From Spiroplasma endosymbiont of Atherix ibis (GTDB lineage: Bacteria; Bacillota_I; Bacilli_A; Mycoplasmatales; Mycoplasmataceae), in assembly GCF_964020005.1 (NCBI RefSeq), contig NZ_OZ026474.1:930001-994000 (forward strand): a DNA stretch of 64,000 bases. The letters are read 5' to 3'. Position 1 is the first letter of the stretch. Each line of letters opens with the position of its first letter. Shown one piece after another: positions 31,624-42,911 of this stretch. The translations under genes were made by a program, and so were the position numbers. Under the pieces are notes generated by a model. The model was not told the DNA's origin. It saw nothing but the letters and a program-made list of their open reading frames with translations, and searched no databases.

Positions 31624-33054
31624 TTATCAAATATGTGAATCATATGAAGTTTCTTCTTCTTTAAACTTATCTTGTTTTTTATCCAAGAATGACTGTTGAA
31701 TTAATCTTCCTTTTAATTGTTGAACTGTTTGAATTGAAACAGAAATAACAATAATTAATCCTGTTCCTCCAATAGCCAAGTTTGATGGTAATAAAGTAAT
31801 TTTTGTAATTATATATGGAAGAACTGCAATACCTGCCAGGAATACAGAACCCATTATACTTAATCTGTTAATTACACCAGTTAAAAATTTCTCTGTTTCT
31901 TTTCCTGGTGTAATTCCAGGAATAAATGTTCCTGATTTTTTAAAGTTTTCTGCTATTTTTTCTGGATTAATTTGAACTTGAGAATATAAGAAAGTAAATA
32001 TAATTGTTAATACTCCATATATTGAAATTCCTCATCATGTACCAAATGATAGATAGTTCTGTGTGAATAATACAAATCCATTACTTGGATTACTAGCACC
32101 AATAATTTGAGCTACTGTCATTGGAGTAGAAATAATTGCTGATGCAAAAATAACTGGAATAACTCCCGCATTATTTAATTTAAGTGGTAAATAGGGGGTA
32201 TGATCTTTTGTATCTACTAATCCCGAACCTGTTTGTTGGATAGGAATTTTTCTTTCAGCTTCATTCATTAAAACAACAACAAATATAACTAATAAGAATG
32301 AAACAATATAAATTAAGAATTTAAGCAATCCATCAAATAGAATTGTTGGTTCTCCTTTAATTTCAACTCAGAATTTAAATGTACTTGTAAAGTTATTAGG
32401 CATTTGTGAAACAATACCTGTAAAAATAATAATTGAAACTCCATTACCTATTCCTTTTATTGTAATTTGATCTGAAATTCATAACATTAAAAATGTTCCA
32501 CCAAGCATTATTGTTGGAATTAATATGTAATAAAATCAAGCAGGACCTGTACCCTGAGCATTTGTTCCTCATTTTGCATCAATTAATCCTTGACTTGTAA
32601 GAGTAAAAATTGTTGCAACTGATTGCATTAAAGCAAAAGGAATAGCCAATAGTTTTGTTAATCTATCTAATTTTCTTCTTCCTCTTTCTCCAGACTTACT
32701 TCATCTTGTTAAAACAGGTATAACATCTGTTGAAAGCAATTGAACTATAATAGATGCTGTAATATAAGGAGAAACTCCTAATGCTAGAATTGAAAATTGA
32801 CCAATTGATCCTCCCCCTAAAGTAGAAAGTAATTGAAAGAAATCTTGATTTCCAATTTGTTGTTTAAAATTTGGTGATACTTGAATACCTGGAACTGTTA
32901 ATAGTGTTCCCATTCTAATTAAAATTAAAACTATTAAAGTAAAAACGATTCGTTTTATAAGATCTTTGTTTCTAATAAAGAAATTACCTTTAGCGAATTC
33001 GTTTTTATATTTAGTTGACTTAGCCTTTTTAGTTTTTTTAACTTTAGCAGCCAC
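31624..33054 (-). CDS. secY: Protein translocase subunit SecY
   Basis: 476 residues, ten membrane helices, core of the Sec channel. N-terminal Lys-rich extension of about 25 residues (AAKVKKTKKAKSTKYKN). Conserved LGVSPYITASIIVQLL, GIGNGVSIIIFTGI, IPIQQTG and NPEKIAENFKKSG. Ends with Trp (UGA) then TAA. Two adjacent UGA-Trp codons occur near 32030. Confidence 0.97.
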
Positions 33055-33055
33055 T

Positions 33056-33493
33056 CTAAATCACCTCTACTGTACCACCAAGTGCTTTAATTAACTCTTC
33101 AGCGCTTTTTGATACTTTATTAACTTTAACATTTATTGACTTAGTAATTTTACCATTTCCTAGTACTTTTACTAAAGTTTTTTCATTTTTTATAATTTTT
33201 TTATCCATTAATGTTTTGTGATTTACATCTTTTAAACCTAATGTTTCTAATTTATCCAAATTAATTAATACAAATTCTTTTCTATTTAAACTTGTAAAAC
33301 CAATTTTAGGTAATCTTCTGAATAAAGGAGTTTGTCCCCCTTCAAAACCAGGTCTTACCCCTCCACCAGAACGTGAATTTTGACCTTTGTGTCCTCTAGT
33401 TGATGTTTTACCTTTACCAGAAGCCATACCACGACCAACACGAGTTGCGTCTTTTTTACTTCCTGGTGTAGATTTTAATTCATGTAATTTCAT
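33056..33493 (-). CDS. rplO: 50S ribosomal protein L15
   Basis: 145 residues. [22 protein letters not shown] and [20 protein letters not shown] are the typical Gly-rich tail that penetrates 23S r[21 protein letters not shown] follows. One base separates its stop from the secY start. Confidence 0.98.
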   Translation of the reverse strand: MKLHELKSTPGSKKDATRVGRGMASGKGKTSTRGHKGQNSRSGGGVRPGFEGGQTPLFRRLPKIGFTSLNRKEFVLINLDKLETLGLKDVNHKTLMDKKIIKNEKTLVKVLGNGKITKSINVKVNKVSKSAEELIKALGGTVEVI

Positions 33494-33510
33494 AAAATAA
33501 TTACTCCTTT

Positions 33511-34155
33511 TTAAGCTGTTATAGCTTCTTTAGTTTCTTTTTTAACTTCAACTTGAGCTCCACGTAATCTTGCAATTTGTTCTGGTGTTTGCATTTGTTG
33601 TAAACCTTCTAATGTAGCTCTTATCATATTTATAGGTGTATTTGATCCTAATGATTTAGTATAGATATCTGAAATTCCAGCTAATTCCACAACAGCACGA
33701 ACTGGACCTCCAGCAATAACTCCTGTACCTTTTCTTGCAGGCTTAATCATAACTTTACCAGCTCCATAATGACCCATTACATCATGAGGAACTGTTGAAC
33801 CAGCTAAAGGAATTCTAATTAAAGATTTTCTTGCTTCTTTAATAGCTTTCTTAATAGCATCTGGTACTTCATTTGCTTTTCCTGTTCCTAATCCAACTCT
33901 ACCTTTTTTATCACCAATTACTACAACAGCTGCAAATCTGAATCTACGTCCACCTTTTGTAACTTTTGTAACACGGTTAATTGTAACAACTCTTTCTTCA
34001 TAAGGGTTGTCTTCTCTATTTCTGTTGAATTTTGGATCTCTTTTTTGTCCATTAGGTCTGTTATTGCTATTTGGTCTTGTGTCTTTTTTGTTTTGACTGT
34101 TTGAATCTGCTTTTGGAACAGTTTCAGTTTTAACAACTTTTGTTTCTTCTGCCAT
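33511..34155 (-). CDS. rpsE: 30S ribosomal protein S5
   Basis: 214 residues, with a polar N-terminal extension of about 50 residues rich in Asn, Arg, Lys and Asp before the core ([20 protein letters not shown]). Core has the double-stranded-RNA-binding fold, [19 protein letters not shown], and the [15 protein letters not shown] end. Helps translational accuracy and binds 16S helix 34 region. Confidence 0.97.
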   Translation of the reverse strand: MAEETKVVKTETVPKADSNSQNKKDTRPNSNNRPNGQKRDPKFNRNREDNPYEERVVTINRVTKVTKGGRRFRFAAVVVIGDKKGRVGLGTGKANEVPDAIKKAIKEARKSLIRIPLAGSTVPHDVMGHYGAGKVMIKPARKGTGVIAGGPVRAVVELAGISDIYTKSLGSNTPINMIRATLEGLQQMQTPEQIARLRGAQVEVKKETKEAITA

Positions 34156-34172
34156 TTTTCCTTAATCTCCTT

Positions 34173-34523
34173 TTAGAATTTCATACCATTTTCTTTTGCA
34201 GATTCTGCAAAAGCTTTTACTTTACCATGGAATAAATATCCACCTCTATCAAATACTACATTAGATATTTTTTTACTTTTTGCTTTTTCAGCAATATCTT
34301 TGCCTACAGCTTTTGCTGCATCGATATTACATCCACTTTTTAATCCCAGTTTAATTGAAGATGATGATACTAAAGTAACACCTTTAACATCATCAATAAT
34401 TTGAGCATAGAAGTATGTGTTTGATTTAAATACATTTAATCTTGGTTTAGCACTAGTTCCTGACACTTTATTTCTTACTCTATAGTGTCTTCTTTTTCTT
34501 GCTTCTGCTTTAGTGTATTTCAT
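34173..34523 (-). CDS. rplR: 50S ribosomal protein L18
   Basis: 116 residues. Binds 5S rRNA. RRHYRVRNKVSGTSAKPRLNVF and the final VVFDRGGYLFHGKVKAFAES motif. Confidence 0.98.
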   Translation of the reverse strand: MKYTKAEARKRRHYRVRNKVSGTSAKPRLNVFKSNTYFYAQIIDDVKGVTLVSSSSIKLGLKSGCNIDAAKAVGKDIAEKAKSKKISNVVFDRGGYLFHGKVKAFAESAKENGMKF

Positions 34524-34546
34524 AATTACTTCTCCTTAGCAACAGC

Positions 34547-35089
34547 CTATTTACCAGCTGCTTTACCTTCTTTTCTAATAATTTTTTCATTTTTGTATTT
34601 AACTCCTTTACCTTTATAAGGTTCAGGTCTTCTATATGCTCTAATATTTGCCGCTACTTCTCCAACTAATTGCTTATCAATTCCTGATATTTTTATTTCT
34701 GTTGGTTTTGGGATTTCTACTGTTATTCCTTTTGGAACTTCATATTCCACTGGGTGTGAAAAACCTAGTGATAAGTTGATTTTATTACCTGCTAATGCAG
34801 CTCTATAACCAACCCCTACAATTTCAAGTTCTTTAATAAATCCTTGACTAACTCCTGTTAACATACCTTCAATTAAAGAATTTGTTGTTCCATGCAATTG
34901 TTTTGTATGTTTATTTTCATTTGCTCTTAAAGTTTTTAGTTCTGAACCTTCAACTTTAATTTCAATTAAAGGACTAAAAGTTTGAGTTAGTTCTCCTTTT
35001 GATCCTTTTATAGTTACAACGTTATTTGTTTCAACTTTAACTTCTACTCCAGTAGGAATTGCTAATATTCTGTTTCCTATACGTGACAT
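34547..35089 (-). CDS. rplF: 50S ribosomal protein L6
   Basis: 180 residues, two similar domains. [17 protein letters not shown] start, and [20 protein letters not shown] near the end. Near the factor-binding region of the large subunit. Confidence 0.98.
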   Translation of the reverse strand: MSRIGNRILAIPTGVEVKVETNNVVTIKGSKGELTQTFSPLIEIKVEGSELKTLRANENKHTKQLHGTTNSLIEGMLTGVSQGFIKELEIVGVGYRAALAGNKINLSLGFSHPVEYEVPKGITVEIPKPTEIKISGIDKQLVGEVAANIRAYRRPEPYKGKGVKYKNEKIIRKEGKAAGK

Positions 35090-35109
35090 ATATTAATTCT
35101 CCTTTTTTA

Positions 35110-35496
35110 TCAAACAAATGCCAGAACCTCTCCACCAACATTTTGGTGACGAGCTTCTTTATCTGTAATGATTCCATTTGAAGTTGAAACGATTGCAATA
35201 CCTAACCCATTTAATACTTGAGGTAAGTCGTAAGAATTTGAATAAACTCTTAATCCTGGTTTTGAAATTCTTTTTAATCCTTTAATAACTCTAATTTTCC
35301 CTTTATATTTTAAGCTTATAGTAATGTCTTTCTTAAAGTCATCTGCAACTTTGAAGTCTTCAATAAAACCTTCTTTTTTAAGAATTTTTGCTATTTCTAA
35401 TTTTACTTTGCTTCCTGGTATTAGAACTTCTTTGTGATAACGTTGGTTAGCATTTCTAATTCTAGTAAGCATATCTGCGATTACATCTGTTGTCAT
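35110..35496 (-). CDS. rpsH: 30S ribosomal protein S8
   Basis: 128 residues. [18 protein letters not shown] start and [25 protein letters not shown] end are typical. Binds the central domain of 16S rRNA. Confidence 0.98.
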   Translation of the reverse strand: MTTDVIADMLTRIRNANQRYHKEVLIPGSKVKLEIAKILKKEGFIEDFKVADDFKKDITISLKYKGKIRVIKGLKRISKPGLRVYSNSYDLPQVLNGLGIAIVSTSNGIITDKEARHQNVGGEVLAFV

Positions 35497-35514
35497 AATT
35501 TCCTTTTCCTTTCA

Positions 35515-35700
35515 CTATCATGAAGCTTTCTTAATACCAGGGATTTGTCCTTTGTATGCTAAATCTCTAAAGCATACACGACATAGATTAAATTTTCTTA
35601 AAACTGAATGAGGTCTACCACAATTTCCACAACGTGTGTATTCTCTAACTTTGAATTTTTGGACTTTTGCTTGTTTTACTTTTAATGATTTTTTTGCCAT
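35515..35700 (-). CDS. rpsN: 30S ribosomal protein S14, zinc type
   Basis: 61 residues. Type [22 protein letters not shown] with two CxxC pairs. Ends KKASW, where Trp is UGA followed directly by TAG; the standard code would cut the last residue. Confidence 0.98.
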
Positions 35701-35719
35701 TTTATCCTATTCTCCTCAA

Positions 35720-36277
35720 TTATTTAACGAAAGGCATTCCTATTTTTTTTAGTAATGCAAATGATTCGTCCTTGTTAGTTGCTGTTGTAACTATTGTTAT
35801 GTCCATCCCACGAACTTTTTTTACTTTATCATAATCAATTTCTGGGAAGATAATTTGTTCTTTAATACCCATTGTATAGTTTCCTTGTTTATCAAAACTA
35901 GTTTTAGGTACTCCTCTAAAGTCACGTACACGTGGTAACGCAACTGATATTAATTTATCTAAAAATTCATACATTCTTTTTCCTCTTAAAGTAACTTTTG
36001 CTCCAATTGGCATACCTTCACGCAATTTGAACACAGCTAAAGATTTTTTAGCTTTAGTTACAAGAGGTTTTTGACCTGTGATTTGTTGTAATTCAAGAAC
36101 TGCATCATCTAATTTCTTAGTATCTTGTACAGCATCTCCAATTCCTATATTTATAACTACTTTTGTGATTTTTGGAACTTGCATAATTGATTTGTATTGC
36201 TTTTCTTTAAATAATTCTGGGGTGATTTTTTCTTTATATTGTTTTTCTAATCTATTAACATTTGCTTTTGTTGCCAT
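35720..36277 (-). CDS. rplE: 50S ribosomal protein L5
   Basis: 185 residues. Binds 5S rRNA and contacts P-site t[56 protein letters not shown] and the C-terminal [10 protein letters not shown] are typical. Confidence 0.98.
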   Translation of the reverse strand: MATKANVNRLEKQYKEKITPELFKEKQYKSIMQVPKITKVVINIGIGDAVQDTKKLDDAVLELQQITGQKPLVTKAKKSLAVFKLREGMPIGAKVTLRGKRMYEFLDKLISVALPRVRDFRGVPKTSFDKQGNYTMGIKEQIIFPEIDYDKVKKVRGMDITIVTTATNKDESFALLKKIGMPFVK

Positions 36278-36295
36278 ATTAACTTATCCCCTTTC

Positions 36296-36613
36296 CTATT
36301 TAACTTCTATTCCAGATTTTTTAGCAATTCTAACTTTTTTTCCATCTGCAATTTTATATCCAACTTTTGTAGCACTATTTTTTACTTTTGGATCAACAAG
36401 TGAAACATTTGAAGCATCAATTGATGCAGGAATTTCTTTAATTCCACCTTCTTGATCTGTTTGTGAAGGTTTTGCATGCTTAATTTCAACTATACCTTCT
36501 ACATATACTCTTTTTTTATCTTTTGATAATTTAACTACTGGTCCAATTTTTCCTTTATGAGTTCCGGTGATTACTTTTACTACATCTCCTCTTAAGATTT
36601 TTGATTTATTCAT
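36296..36613 (-). CDS. rplX: 50S ribosomal protein L24
   Basis: 105 residues with KOW motif (RGDVVKVITGTHKGKIGPV). Initiates 50S assembly. IEVK end, normal length. Confidence 0.97.
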   Translation of the reverse strand: MNKSKILRGDVVKVITGTHKGKIGPVVKLSKDKKRVYVEGIVEIKHAKPSQTDQEGGIKEIPASIDASNVSLVDPKVKNSATKVGYKIADGKKVRIAKKSGIEVK

Positions 36614-36626
36614 AAAAGTTCTCCTT

Positions 36627-36995
36627 CTATAACACTTCTAGAGCTAGAGATGCAATTTTTGCAAAACCAGCATCCTTTACTTCACGTGCAATTGGACCAA
36701 AGATACGAGTACCTCTTGGTGATTTATCATCTTTAATAATTACTGCAGCATTTTCTGAAAATTTGATGTATGTTCCATCAGCTCTTCTTAAACCTCTAAC
36801 AGTTCTAACAATAACAGCTTTAATAACTTGACCTTTTTTAACAGCTCCACCAGGTGCTGCTGATTTAACAGTTGCAACAACAATATCTCCTATATTTGTA
36901 AATTTTCTAACACTTCCACCTAAATTACGAATAACCAATATTTCTTTAGCTCCTGAATTATCTGCAATTTTTAATCTTGATTCATTTTGTATCAT
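36627..36995 (-). CDS. rplN: 50S ribosomal protein L14
   Basis: 122 residues. [36 protein letters not shown] and [10 protein letters not shown]. Contacts the small subunit at a bridge. Confidence 0.98.
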   Translation of the reverse strand: MIQNESRLKIADNSGAKEILVIRNLGGSVRKFTNIGDIVVATVKSAAPGGAVKKGQVIKAVIVRTVRGLRRADGTYIKFSENAAVIIKDDKSPRGTRIFGPIAREVKDAGFAKIASLALEVL

Positions 36996-37012
36996 TCTAC
37001 TATACCTCTAAA

Positions 37013-37270
37013 TTAAATAATTGCTTTCTCAATAACTTTAACAAGTCTAAATTTTTTAGTTTTACTCATTGGACGAGTTTCCATAATTTCAACTCTATCT
37101 CCCATTTGAGCTTGTGAATTTTCATCATGAGCTTTATATTTTTTTGAATATTTAACTCTTTTTTTGTAAATAGGATGGTTTTTATATGTTTCAACTAAAA
37201 CAGTTATGGTTTTGTCCATTTTATCTGAAACAACTTTACCTGTGTAAGTTTTTCTTAAATTTCTTTCCAT
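37013..37270 (-). CDS. rpsQ: 30S ribosomal protein S17
   Basis: 85 residues, OB fold. [22 protein letters not shown] and [21 protein letters not shown]. Two bases after the rpmC stop region. Confidence 0.97.
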   Translation of the reverse strand: MERNLRKTYTGKVVSDKMDKTITVLVETYKNHPIYKKRVKYSKKYKAHDENSQAQMGDRVEIMETRPMSKTKKFRLVKVIEKAII

Positions 37271-37272
37271 AG

Positions 37273-38028
37273 TTATTTAGCTCCTTTTGCTGTTGCTTTT
37301 TTAAGTAATTTTTTTTCTGTTGCTTTTATGTTAGCTTCTTCAATTTGTTTTTTTGCTTCTTGAGCATTTGATCCAAAAGTATATGTTTTTGCATCTTTTG
37401 GTTTACCTGCTAATTTTAAATTAATACCTTCAATATTTTCACCTTTAGCAACACCAACTTTTATAGGTTTCATTTCAAATCCTTCAAATGATTTTTTTCC
37501 TTTTCCTGTTGGTACTGCTTCACCAGTTTTAAGTGGTTTAATAGTAGGTTCTTTTATTTCAACTTTTTTTCCTTTTGGTGCAACTTCCTTTTTAGGTTCA
37601 GCTTTTTTTACCTCAACTTTTGGTGCAGTTTCTGATTCATTTACTGCATTTTCCATTGCTGCCATAATAGCATCTTCAGAAACATTATTTTGTGAGCCAA
37701 ATTGCTCTTGTTGAAGTTTTTCAATCATTTCTTTATGTTTTTTACGAACTTCTTTACCAGCTTTTTCAGCATTTTCAACTGCTTTTGAATAATTGGCTTT
37801 AATAGTCTGATTAATATTTTCTCCCGCTCTTTTTCTTTCACCTAATAACATTTCAATTCTTGCAATGTCTTTTTTAAGAGCAACAATTCTATGAGTTTGT
37901 TCTAAACTACCTACTGCTACTTGAAATTTAAGTGCGAATAATTCAGCACGGCGATCTTCACCTAATTTTATTAAATCTTCAATTGATTTTGTTCTTAATT
38001 CCATCATGAAGTCAACTGATTTAGACAT
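37273..38028 (-). CDS. rpmC: 50S ribosomal protein L29 with very long C-terminal extension
   Basis: 251 residues, about four times the usual 65. The first about 70 residues are L29 ([41 protein letters not shown]), placed correctly between rplP and rpsQ and overlapping the rplP stop by one base. The rest is Lys/Glu/Ala-rich: a helical part to about residue 105, then a Lys-Pro-Glu linker and two similar blocks ([33 protein letters not shown]). L29 lies at the tunnel exit, so the extension would project near nascent chains or SecY. Extended L29 is known in mollicutes; its role is not known to me. Confidence 0.93.
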   Translation of the reverse strand: MSKSVDFMMELRTKSIEDLIKLGEDRRAELFALKFQVAVGSLEQTHRIVALKKDIARIEMLLGERKRAGENINQTIKANYSKAVENAEKAGKEVRKKHKEMIEKLQQEQFGSQNNVSEDAIMAAMENAVNESETAPKVEVKKAEPKKEVAPKGKKVEIKEPTIKPLKTGEAVPTGKGKKSFEGFEMKPIKVGVAKGENIEGINLKLAGKPKDAKTYTFGSNAQEAKKQIEEANIKATEKKLLKKATAKGAK

Positions 38029-38441
38029 TATTCATCACCTCTCTTAACAATTTTGCAACGCACTGGTAATTTATGTATTGCTAAACGTAAGGCTTCACGA
38101 GCAACTTCTTCTGAAACTCCACCAATTTCAAACATAAATTGACCAGTTTTAACTACTGCTACTCATTCTTCAGGAGATCCTTTTCCTGAACCCATACGTA
38201 CTTCTAATGGCTTTTTAGTTTTTGCCATATGGGGAAATATTCTAATTCAAACTTTTCCAAAACGTTTCATATAACGTGTCATAGCAATACGTGCTGCTTC
38301 AATTTGTCTTGAAGTAATTCAAGCACCATCTAATGACATTAATCCATATTCACCAAATGCAATGAATTTTCCACCTTTTGCTTTTCCTTCATAACTCACT
38401 CTATGAGGACGACGGAATTTAACTCTTTTGGGCATTAACAT
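38028..38441 (-). CDS. rplP: 50S ribosomal protein L16
   Basis: 137 residues. [43 protein letters not shown] and [15 protein letters not shown]. Near the peptidyl-transferase centre and A site. UGA-Trp codons inside would hide it from standard-code calling. SD GGGAGG is inside the end of rpsC. Confidence 0.98.
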
Positions 38442-38443
38442 AA

Positions 38444-39154
38444 CTATTTAACCTCCCTTAGTGTTTTTTGTTGAATTTTTTTATCCTCAATTACTTTTGA
38501 ATTATTTTGATTGTTTTTCCCTAAAATTTCACCATGATTGATTCAAACTTTAACTCCAATTTGCCCATATGTAGTTCTTGCTTCATATAAGGCATAATCA
38601 ATATCACTTCTCAAAGTTGATAATGGTACTGAACCTTCTAAGTAACCTTCAGTACGAGCCATTTCAACTCCTCCAAGTCTTCCAGAAACTGAAGTTTTAA
38701 TTCCTTTAGCTCCTGCTTTTAATGCTTTTCTAATTGCTAATTTTTGCACAGTTCTAAATGATGCACGATTTGTAATTTGTTCTCCAATAAATGTTGCAAC
38801 TAATTTTGCATCAACATCTGGATTTTTAATTTCAATTACTTTAACTTTTACATCAGCTTTTCTGTCTTTAATTGTTTTTCTAACAGTTAAAACAATATTT
38901 TCAACATTTTTACCTTCTTGTCCAAGAACGATAGCTGGACGAGCAGAACGAATTATTAGAGTGATTTCTTTTTTAGTTCTTTCAATTTCAATTTTTGAAA
39001 CTGCTGCATTTTTTAATTGTTTTTCAACAGCTTTTCTAATTTTGATATCTTGATGTAATCACTTAACATATTCACCTTTTTCAGCATATCAACGGTTTTC
39101 TCAACCTCTAATAATACCTATACGTAAAACATTTGGAGATACTTTTTGTCCCAT
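38444..39154 (-). CDS. rpsC: 30S ribosomal protein S3
   Basis: 236 residues. N-terminal [24 protein letters not shown] domain with [10 protein letters not shown], and [21 protein letters not shown] ... GQIGVKVWINHGE. C-terminal tail is polar and Asn-rich. Part of the mRNA entry channel. Confidence 0.98.
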
Positions 39155-39171
39155 AACTCTATAATTCCCTT

Positions 39172-39507
39172 CTATCTTTCATCGCTAACCACTATTGTAA
39201 TGTGACTAGTTCTTTTTAAAATTTCATATGCTCTACCATGAGCTCTTGGTCTAAAACGTTTTAATGTCGGTCCTTCATTAACGAAGATTGTTTTAATAAA
39301 TAATTGATCAGCTTCCATACCATTGTTGTTAACAGCATTTGCTACAGCTGAGTTTAATAATTTTAATACTGGTTCTGAAGATCTTTTATCTTGATTTTGA
39401 AGAATTGCTATAGCTTCTGATATTTTTTTACTTCTGATAGAGTCAGCTACTAGTCTAACTTTTCTTGGTGATATTCTAATCATTGTTAATTTTGCTTTTG
39501 CTTCCAT
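39172..39507 (-). CDS. rplV: 50S ribosomal protein L22
   Basis: 111 residues. [20 protein letters not shown] start, and the beta-hairpin [24 protein letters not shown] that lines the exit tunnel. Confidence 0.98.
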   Translation of the reverse strand: MEAKAKLTMIRISPRKVRLVADSIRSKKISEAIAILQNQDKRSSEPVLKLLNSAVANAVNNNGMEADQLFIKTIFVNEGPTLKRFRPRAHGRAYEILKRTSHITIVVSDER

Positions 39508-39533
39508 ATTTTGAAACTCCTATTTCCTAATGA

Positions 39534-39803
39534 TTATTTTTTCTTTTTCTTATCATCACCATGTCCACCAAACTTACGTGTTGGTGAAAATTCTCCTAAT
39601 TTGTGACCTACCATATCTTCTGTAACATAAACTGGGATAAATTCTTTTCCGTTGTAAACTCCAAATGTGTGACCAACAAAATTTGGAAATATTGTTGAAC
39701 GACGTGATCAAGTTTTAATTGTTTCTTTTTTGTCACCTAATGCTTCTACTTTTTTAATTAAGTAATCATCAGCAAAAGGTCCTTTTTTTAATGATCTAGA
39801 CAT
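39534..39803 (-). CDS. rpsS: 30S ribosomal protein S19
   Basis: 89 residues. [40 protein letters not shown] and [14 protein letters not shown] with a Lys-rich end. Head protein partnering S13. Confidence 0.98.
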
Positions 39804-39817
39804 TTATTCATTTCCTC

Positions 39818-40660
39818 CTATTTGTTGTCATTTCTTCTTCTTACTATTAATTTAGTAGAAGCTTTCTTTTTATCACGTGTTTTAACTCCAAGAGCTTTTT
39901 TACCTCATGGTGTTAATGGCGCTTTACGCCCAATTGGAGCACGACCTTCTCCCCCTCCGTGAGGGTGATCAATTGGATTCATAACTGATCCACGAACTGT
40001 TGGTCTAATTCCTCTTCAACGGTTTCTTCCAGCTTTTCCTCAGTTTACTAAGTTATATTCTTCATTTCCTACTTCACCAATTGTTGCATAACACTCAGCA
40101 AGTACTTTTCTAACTTCTCCTGAACCTAAACGTAAAGTGATGTATTTTCCATCTTCATCTTTACCTAAAATTTGTACTGAACTTCCAGCACTACGTGCTA
40201 TTTGTCCACCTTTTCCTGGTCTTAATTCAACATTATGAATTAATGTTCCTTCAGGAATATTTTTTAATGGTGCAACATTACCTATTTTTATATCTGCATG
40301 CTCACCTGCAATAATTTCTTGACCTACATGCATTCCTTTTGCAAATAAGATGTATCTTTTTTCACCATCAATATAATTAACTAAACAAATAAATGAATTT
40401 CTGTTTGGATCATATTCAATAGTTGCAATTTTTCCAGCAATATCTAATTTATTACGTTTAAAATCAATGATACGATATTTTCTTTTATGTCCTCCACCTT
40501 TATGGCGAGTTGTTATTTGACCGTGATTATTTCTTCCAGCCTTTTCATTAAGTTTAGAAACTAATGAATTTTCAGGCTTTGAAGTTGTAAGGATACTATA
40601 ATCTAAGCTAGTCATGTTTCTGCGACCATTAGTCGTAGGCTTATATTTTTTGATTGGCAT
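39818..40660 (-). CDS. rplB: 50S ribosomal protein L2
   Basis: 280 residues, joined through UGA-Trp. [40 protein letters not shown] and the catalytic-centre region [20 protein letters not shown] with the conserved His. Essential for peptidyl transfer and subunit joining. Confidence 0.98.
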
Positions 40661-40707
40661 AATATATCCTCCTGTTTTCGCCTAATCTCTTTCCTTATAA
40701 ATTAATT

Positions 40708-40992
40708 TTATAAGTCTGATAAGATATCTAATTTTTCTCCATCTTTTAATACAATGATGGCTTTTTTAAAACTTGCTGTTTTACCAACAAATTTACCCAT
40801 TCTTTTATCTTTTCCATCATAGTTCATAGTTCTTATATCTCTAACTTTAACTTGAAAGATTTCTTCGAATGTTTTTTTAATTAATGATTTATTTGCTTTT
40901 TTATCAACAATAAATGTGTACGCACCATTTTGTTGACCTAAATAAGTCTTTTCAGTTAACAAAGGTTTTTTAATAACTTGTGTTAAATGCAT
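40708..40992 (-). CDS. rplW: 50S ribosomal protein L23
   Basis: 94 residues. [23 protein letters not shown] and the basic [19 protein letters not shown] loop. Docking site for SRP and trigger factor at the tunnel exit. Start overlaps the rplD stop. Confidence 0.97.
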   Translation of the reverse strand: MHLTQVIKKPLLTEKTYLGQQNGAYTFIVDKKANKSLIKKTFEEIFQVKVRDIRTMNYDGKDKRMGKFVGKTASFKKAIIVLKDGEKLDILSDL

Positions 40993-41618
40993 TATGCATA
41001 CACCTCCTCAATTTTGTTTACAGTTTCTTCAGTAACAATTAATTTATTTGCATTTAATAAATCAAAAATATTCATTTTTTGAAAATCTAAAGTTTTAACT
41101 CCTGGAATATTTCCTGCTGATTTAATAACTAATTCGTCATGTTCTTTAGTTACTATTAATGTTTTTTGATCTTCAACTTTAATATTTTTCATAATACTTA
41201 ACATTTCTTTTGTTGAAGGTTTTGAGAATGAAAATTTATCTAATATTACTAAATTTGCTTCTTTAGCTTTAATACTTAAAGCACTTCTAATTGCTAATTG
41301 TCTAACTTTTTTATTAACAGCTTTTTTGTAGTTAATATTTGGTGTAGGACCAAAAGTTACTCCCCCACCTCTTCATTGTGGAGCTCTAATAGAACCTTGA
41401 CGAGCACGTCCTGTTCCTTTTTGTCTTCAAGGTTTTCTACCTCCACCACGTACTTCAGCTCTAGTTTTTGTTTTTCTTGTTCCTTGTCTTAATGCAGCTT
41501 GTTGAGAAACAACTGTATCAAATATAGCTTGTTGATGAGGTTCAATACCTCAAACTTTATCGTTTAATGTAATTTCTTTAAGAGATGTTCCCTTAACATC
41601 TAAAACTTTTGCTTTCAT
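40992..41618 (-). CDS. rplD: 50S ribosomal protein L4
   Basis: 208 residues. The arm [22 protein letters not shown] reaches the exit tunnel. In enterobacteria L4 represses this operon; no such control can be judged here. First 138 residues need UGA = Trp. Confidence 0.98.
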
Positions 41619-41638
41619 GTTAAATTGTATCCTCCTAA

Positions 41639-42364
41639 TTATTCAGCTACAGGAGCTATTTCTTCTACTATTGGAGCAGCAGTTGGTTCAACTGCAGCTT
41701 TAATAGCAGTGTTTCTTGATAACAATGAAACAGCTTCTTGCGCTTTTCTACCTTTAACGTTTTTTTTAATTACAACAAAGCCTTTTCTTGGACCAGGAAT
41801 TGATCCTTTAACTAAAACTAAATTTCTTTCAACATCTATTTTTACTACTTCTAAATTTTGAATTGTCACTTGTTCATGTCCCATGTGACCTGCCATTTTT
41901 TTAGATTTAAAAATTCTATTAATAATTGCACCCATTGATCCAATACCTCTATGGTATCCTGAACCATGACCCATTGGTCCTCTTGAGTAATTATGTCTTT
42001 TGATTGCTCCTGCAAATCCTTTACCTTTTGATATACCTGTAACGTCCACAAATTCACCAGCGTTAAATACGTCGGCTGCATTAATAATTGCACCAGTTTC
42101 GTATCCTTCCATATCTCTGATTTCTTTTACGAAGCGCTTAGGTTCTGAGTTAACTTTTTTAAATTGACCCATATCAGGTTTATTTAATAAGTTAGCTCTT
42201 TTTGTAATAGTTCCCAATTTTAGTGCTTGGTATCCATCTTTTTCAACTGATTTTACTTGTAAAACTGTATTTTGTTCTACAGAAATAACAGTAACTGGAA
42301 TTAATTTACCGTTTTCACTAAAGATTTGAGTCATCTCTAACTTACGTCCTAAGATTCCTTTCAT
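41639..42364 (-). CDS. rplC: 50S ribosomal protein L3
   Basis: 241 residues. [47 protein letters not shown] split here as [13 protein letters not shown] and [11 protein letters not shown], and [18 protein letters not shown]. Has an extra Ala/Val/Glu/Pro-rich tail of about 25 residues. Confidence 0.97.
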   Translation of the reverse strand: MKGILGRKLEMTQIFSENGKLIPVTVISVEQNTVLQVKSVEKDGYQALKLGTITKRANLLNKPDMGQFKKVNSEPKRFVKEIRDMEGYETGAIINAADVFNAGEFVDVTGISKGKGFAGAIKRHNYSRGPMGHGSGYHRGIGSMGAIINRIFKSKKMAGHMGHEQVTIQNLEVVKIDVERNLVLVKGSIPGPRKGFVVIKKNVKGRKAQEAVSLLSRNTAIKAAVEPTAAPIVEEIAPVAE

Positions 42365-42419
42365 GATATTTCCTCCTGTATTTTTTTATATGACTATTCA
42401 TGTATATCTTGATTGCTTA

Positions 42420-42728
42420 CTATAATTTAATTTCGATATTAACACCTGTTGGCAATTGAACTCTTGTTAATGAATCCATTGTTTTAGGTGTTGGTTCAAC
42501 TATCTCAAGTATTCTTTTATGTGTTCTCATTTCGAACTGCTCTCTACTATCTTTGTATTTATGAGTAGCTCTTAATATTGTAATAATTTGTTTTTCTGTT
42601 GGTAATGGAATCGGTCCACGAACTTTAGCTCCAGTTGATTCAGCTGCTTGAATAATTTTAGCAATTGATTGGTCAACAATAGCATGATCGTAACCTTTTA
42701 ATTTAATTTTAATTTTTTGTTGAGCCAT
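42420..42728 (-). CDS. rpsJ: 30S ribosomal protein S10
   Basis: 102 residues. I use the ATG at 42728 ([17 protein letters not shown]) because AAGGAGG sits just before it; an in-frame upstream ATG would add eight residues and remove the [35 protein letters not shown] is reflected by [14 protein letters not shown] and [10 protein letters not shown]. First gene of the 28-gene operon. Confidence 0.98.
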   Translation of the reverse strand: MAQQKIKIKLKGYDHAIVDQSIAKIIQAAESTGAKVRGPIPLPTEKQIITILRATHKYKDSREQFEMRTHKRILEIVEPTPKTMDSLTRVQLPTGVNIEIKL

Positions 42729-42747
42729 TTGGTCCTCCTTCAACATT

Positions 42748-42771
42748 GACAACCCTTTTCAGTGTGTTGTC
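42748..42771 (-). promoter_or_regulatory. Leader hairpin of the S10 operon
   Basis: GACAAC and GTTGTC pair across a 12-base loop in the untranslated leader, ending about 19 bases before the rpsJ ATG. It could modulate translation or transcription of the operon. Function inferred only from position. Confidence 0.45.
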
Positions 42772-42801
42772 CTAATGAACACAAAATATACATGCTTTTT
42801 A

Positions 42802-42830
42802 ATTATCACATATTAATACTAGAAAAGCAA
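42802..42830 (-). promoter_or_regulatory. Promoter of the S10-spc-alpha operon
   Basis: TTGCTT (42825-42830), 17-base spacer, GATAAT (42802-42807), about 70 bases upstream of rpsJ. No other promoter as good is seen within the operon. Confidence 0.75.
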
Positions 42831-42879
42831 GAAATATTGTAAAAAAAATAAATATTAACTTTTATTAAAAAATAAAATA

Positions 42880-42909
42880 AAAAATCAACTTATTTCAGTT
42901 GATTTTTTA
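42880..42909 (-). terminator. Terminator of surface cassette B
   Basis: Stem AAAATCAAC / GTTGATTTT with an eight-base loop and a T-run, directly after the giant permease stop; isolates it from the ribosomal promoter. Confidence 0.85.
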
Positions 42910-42911
42910 TC

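Noticed and set aside
37273-38028. L29 tail as a separate gene fused by error
   Set aside because: The frame is continuous without any suspicious homopolymer at the border, and long L29 is known in mollicutes.
41625-41861. Plus-strand ORF over rplC
   Set aside because: Complement of the L3 end; no SD and no family features.
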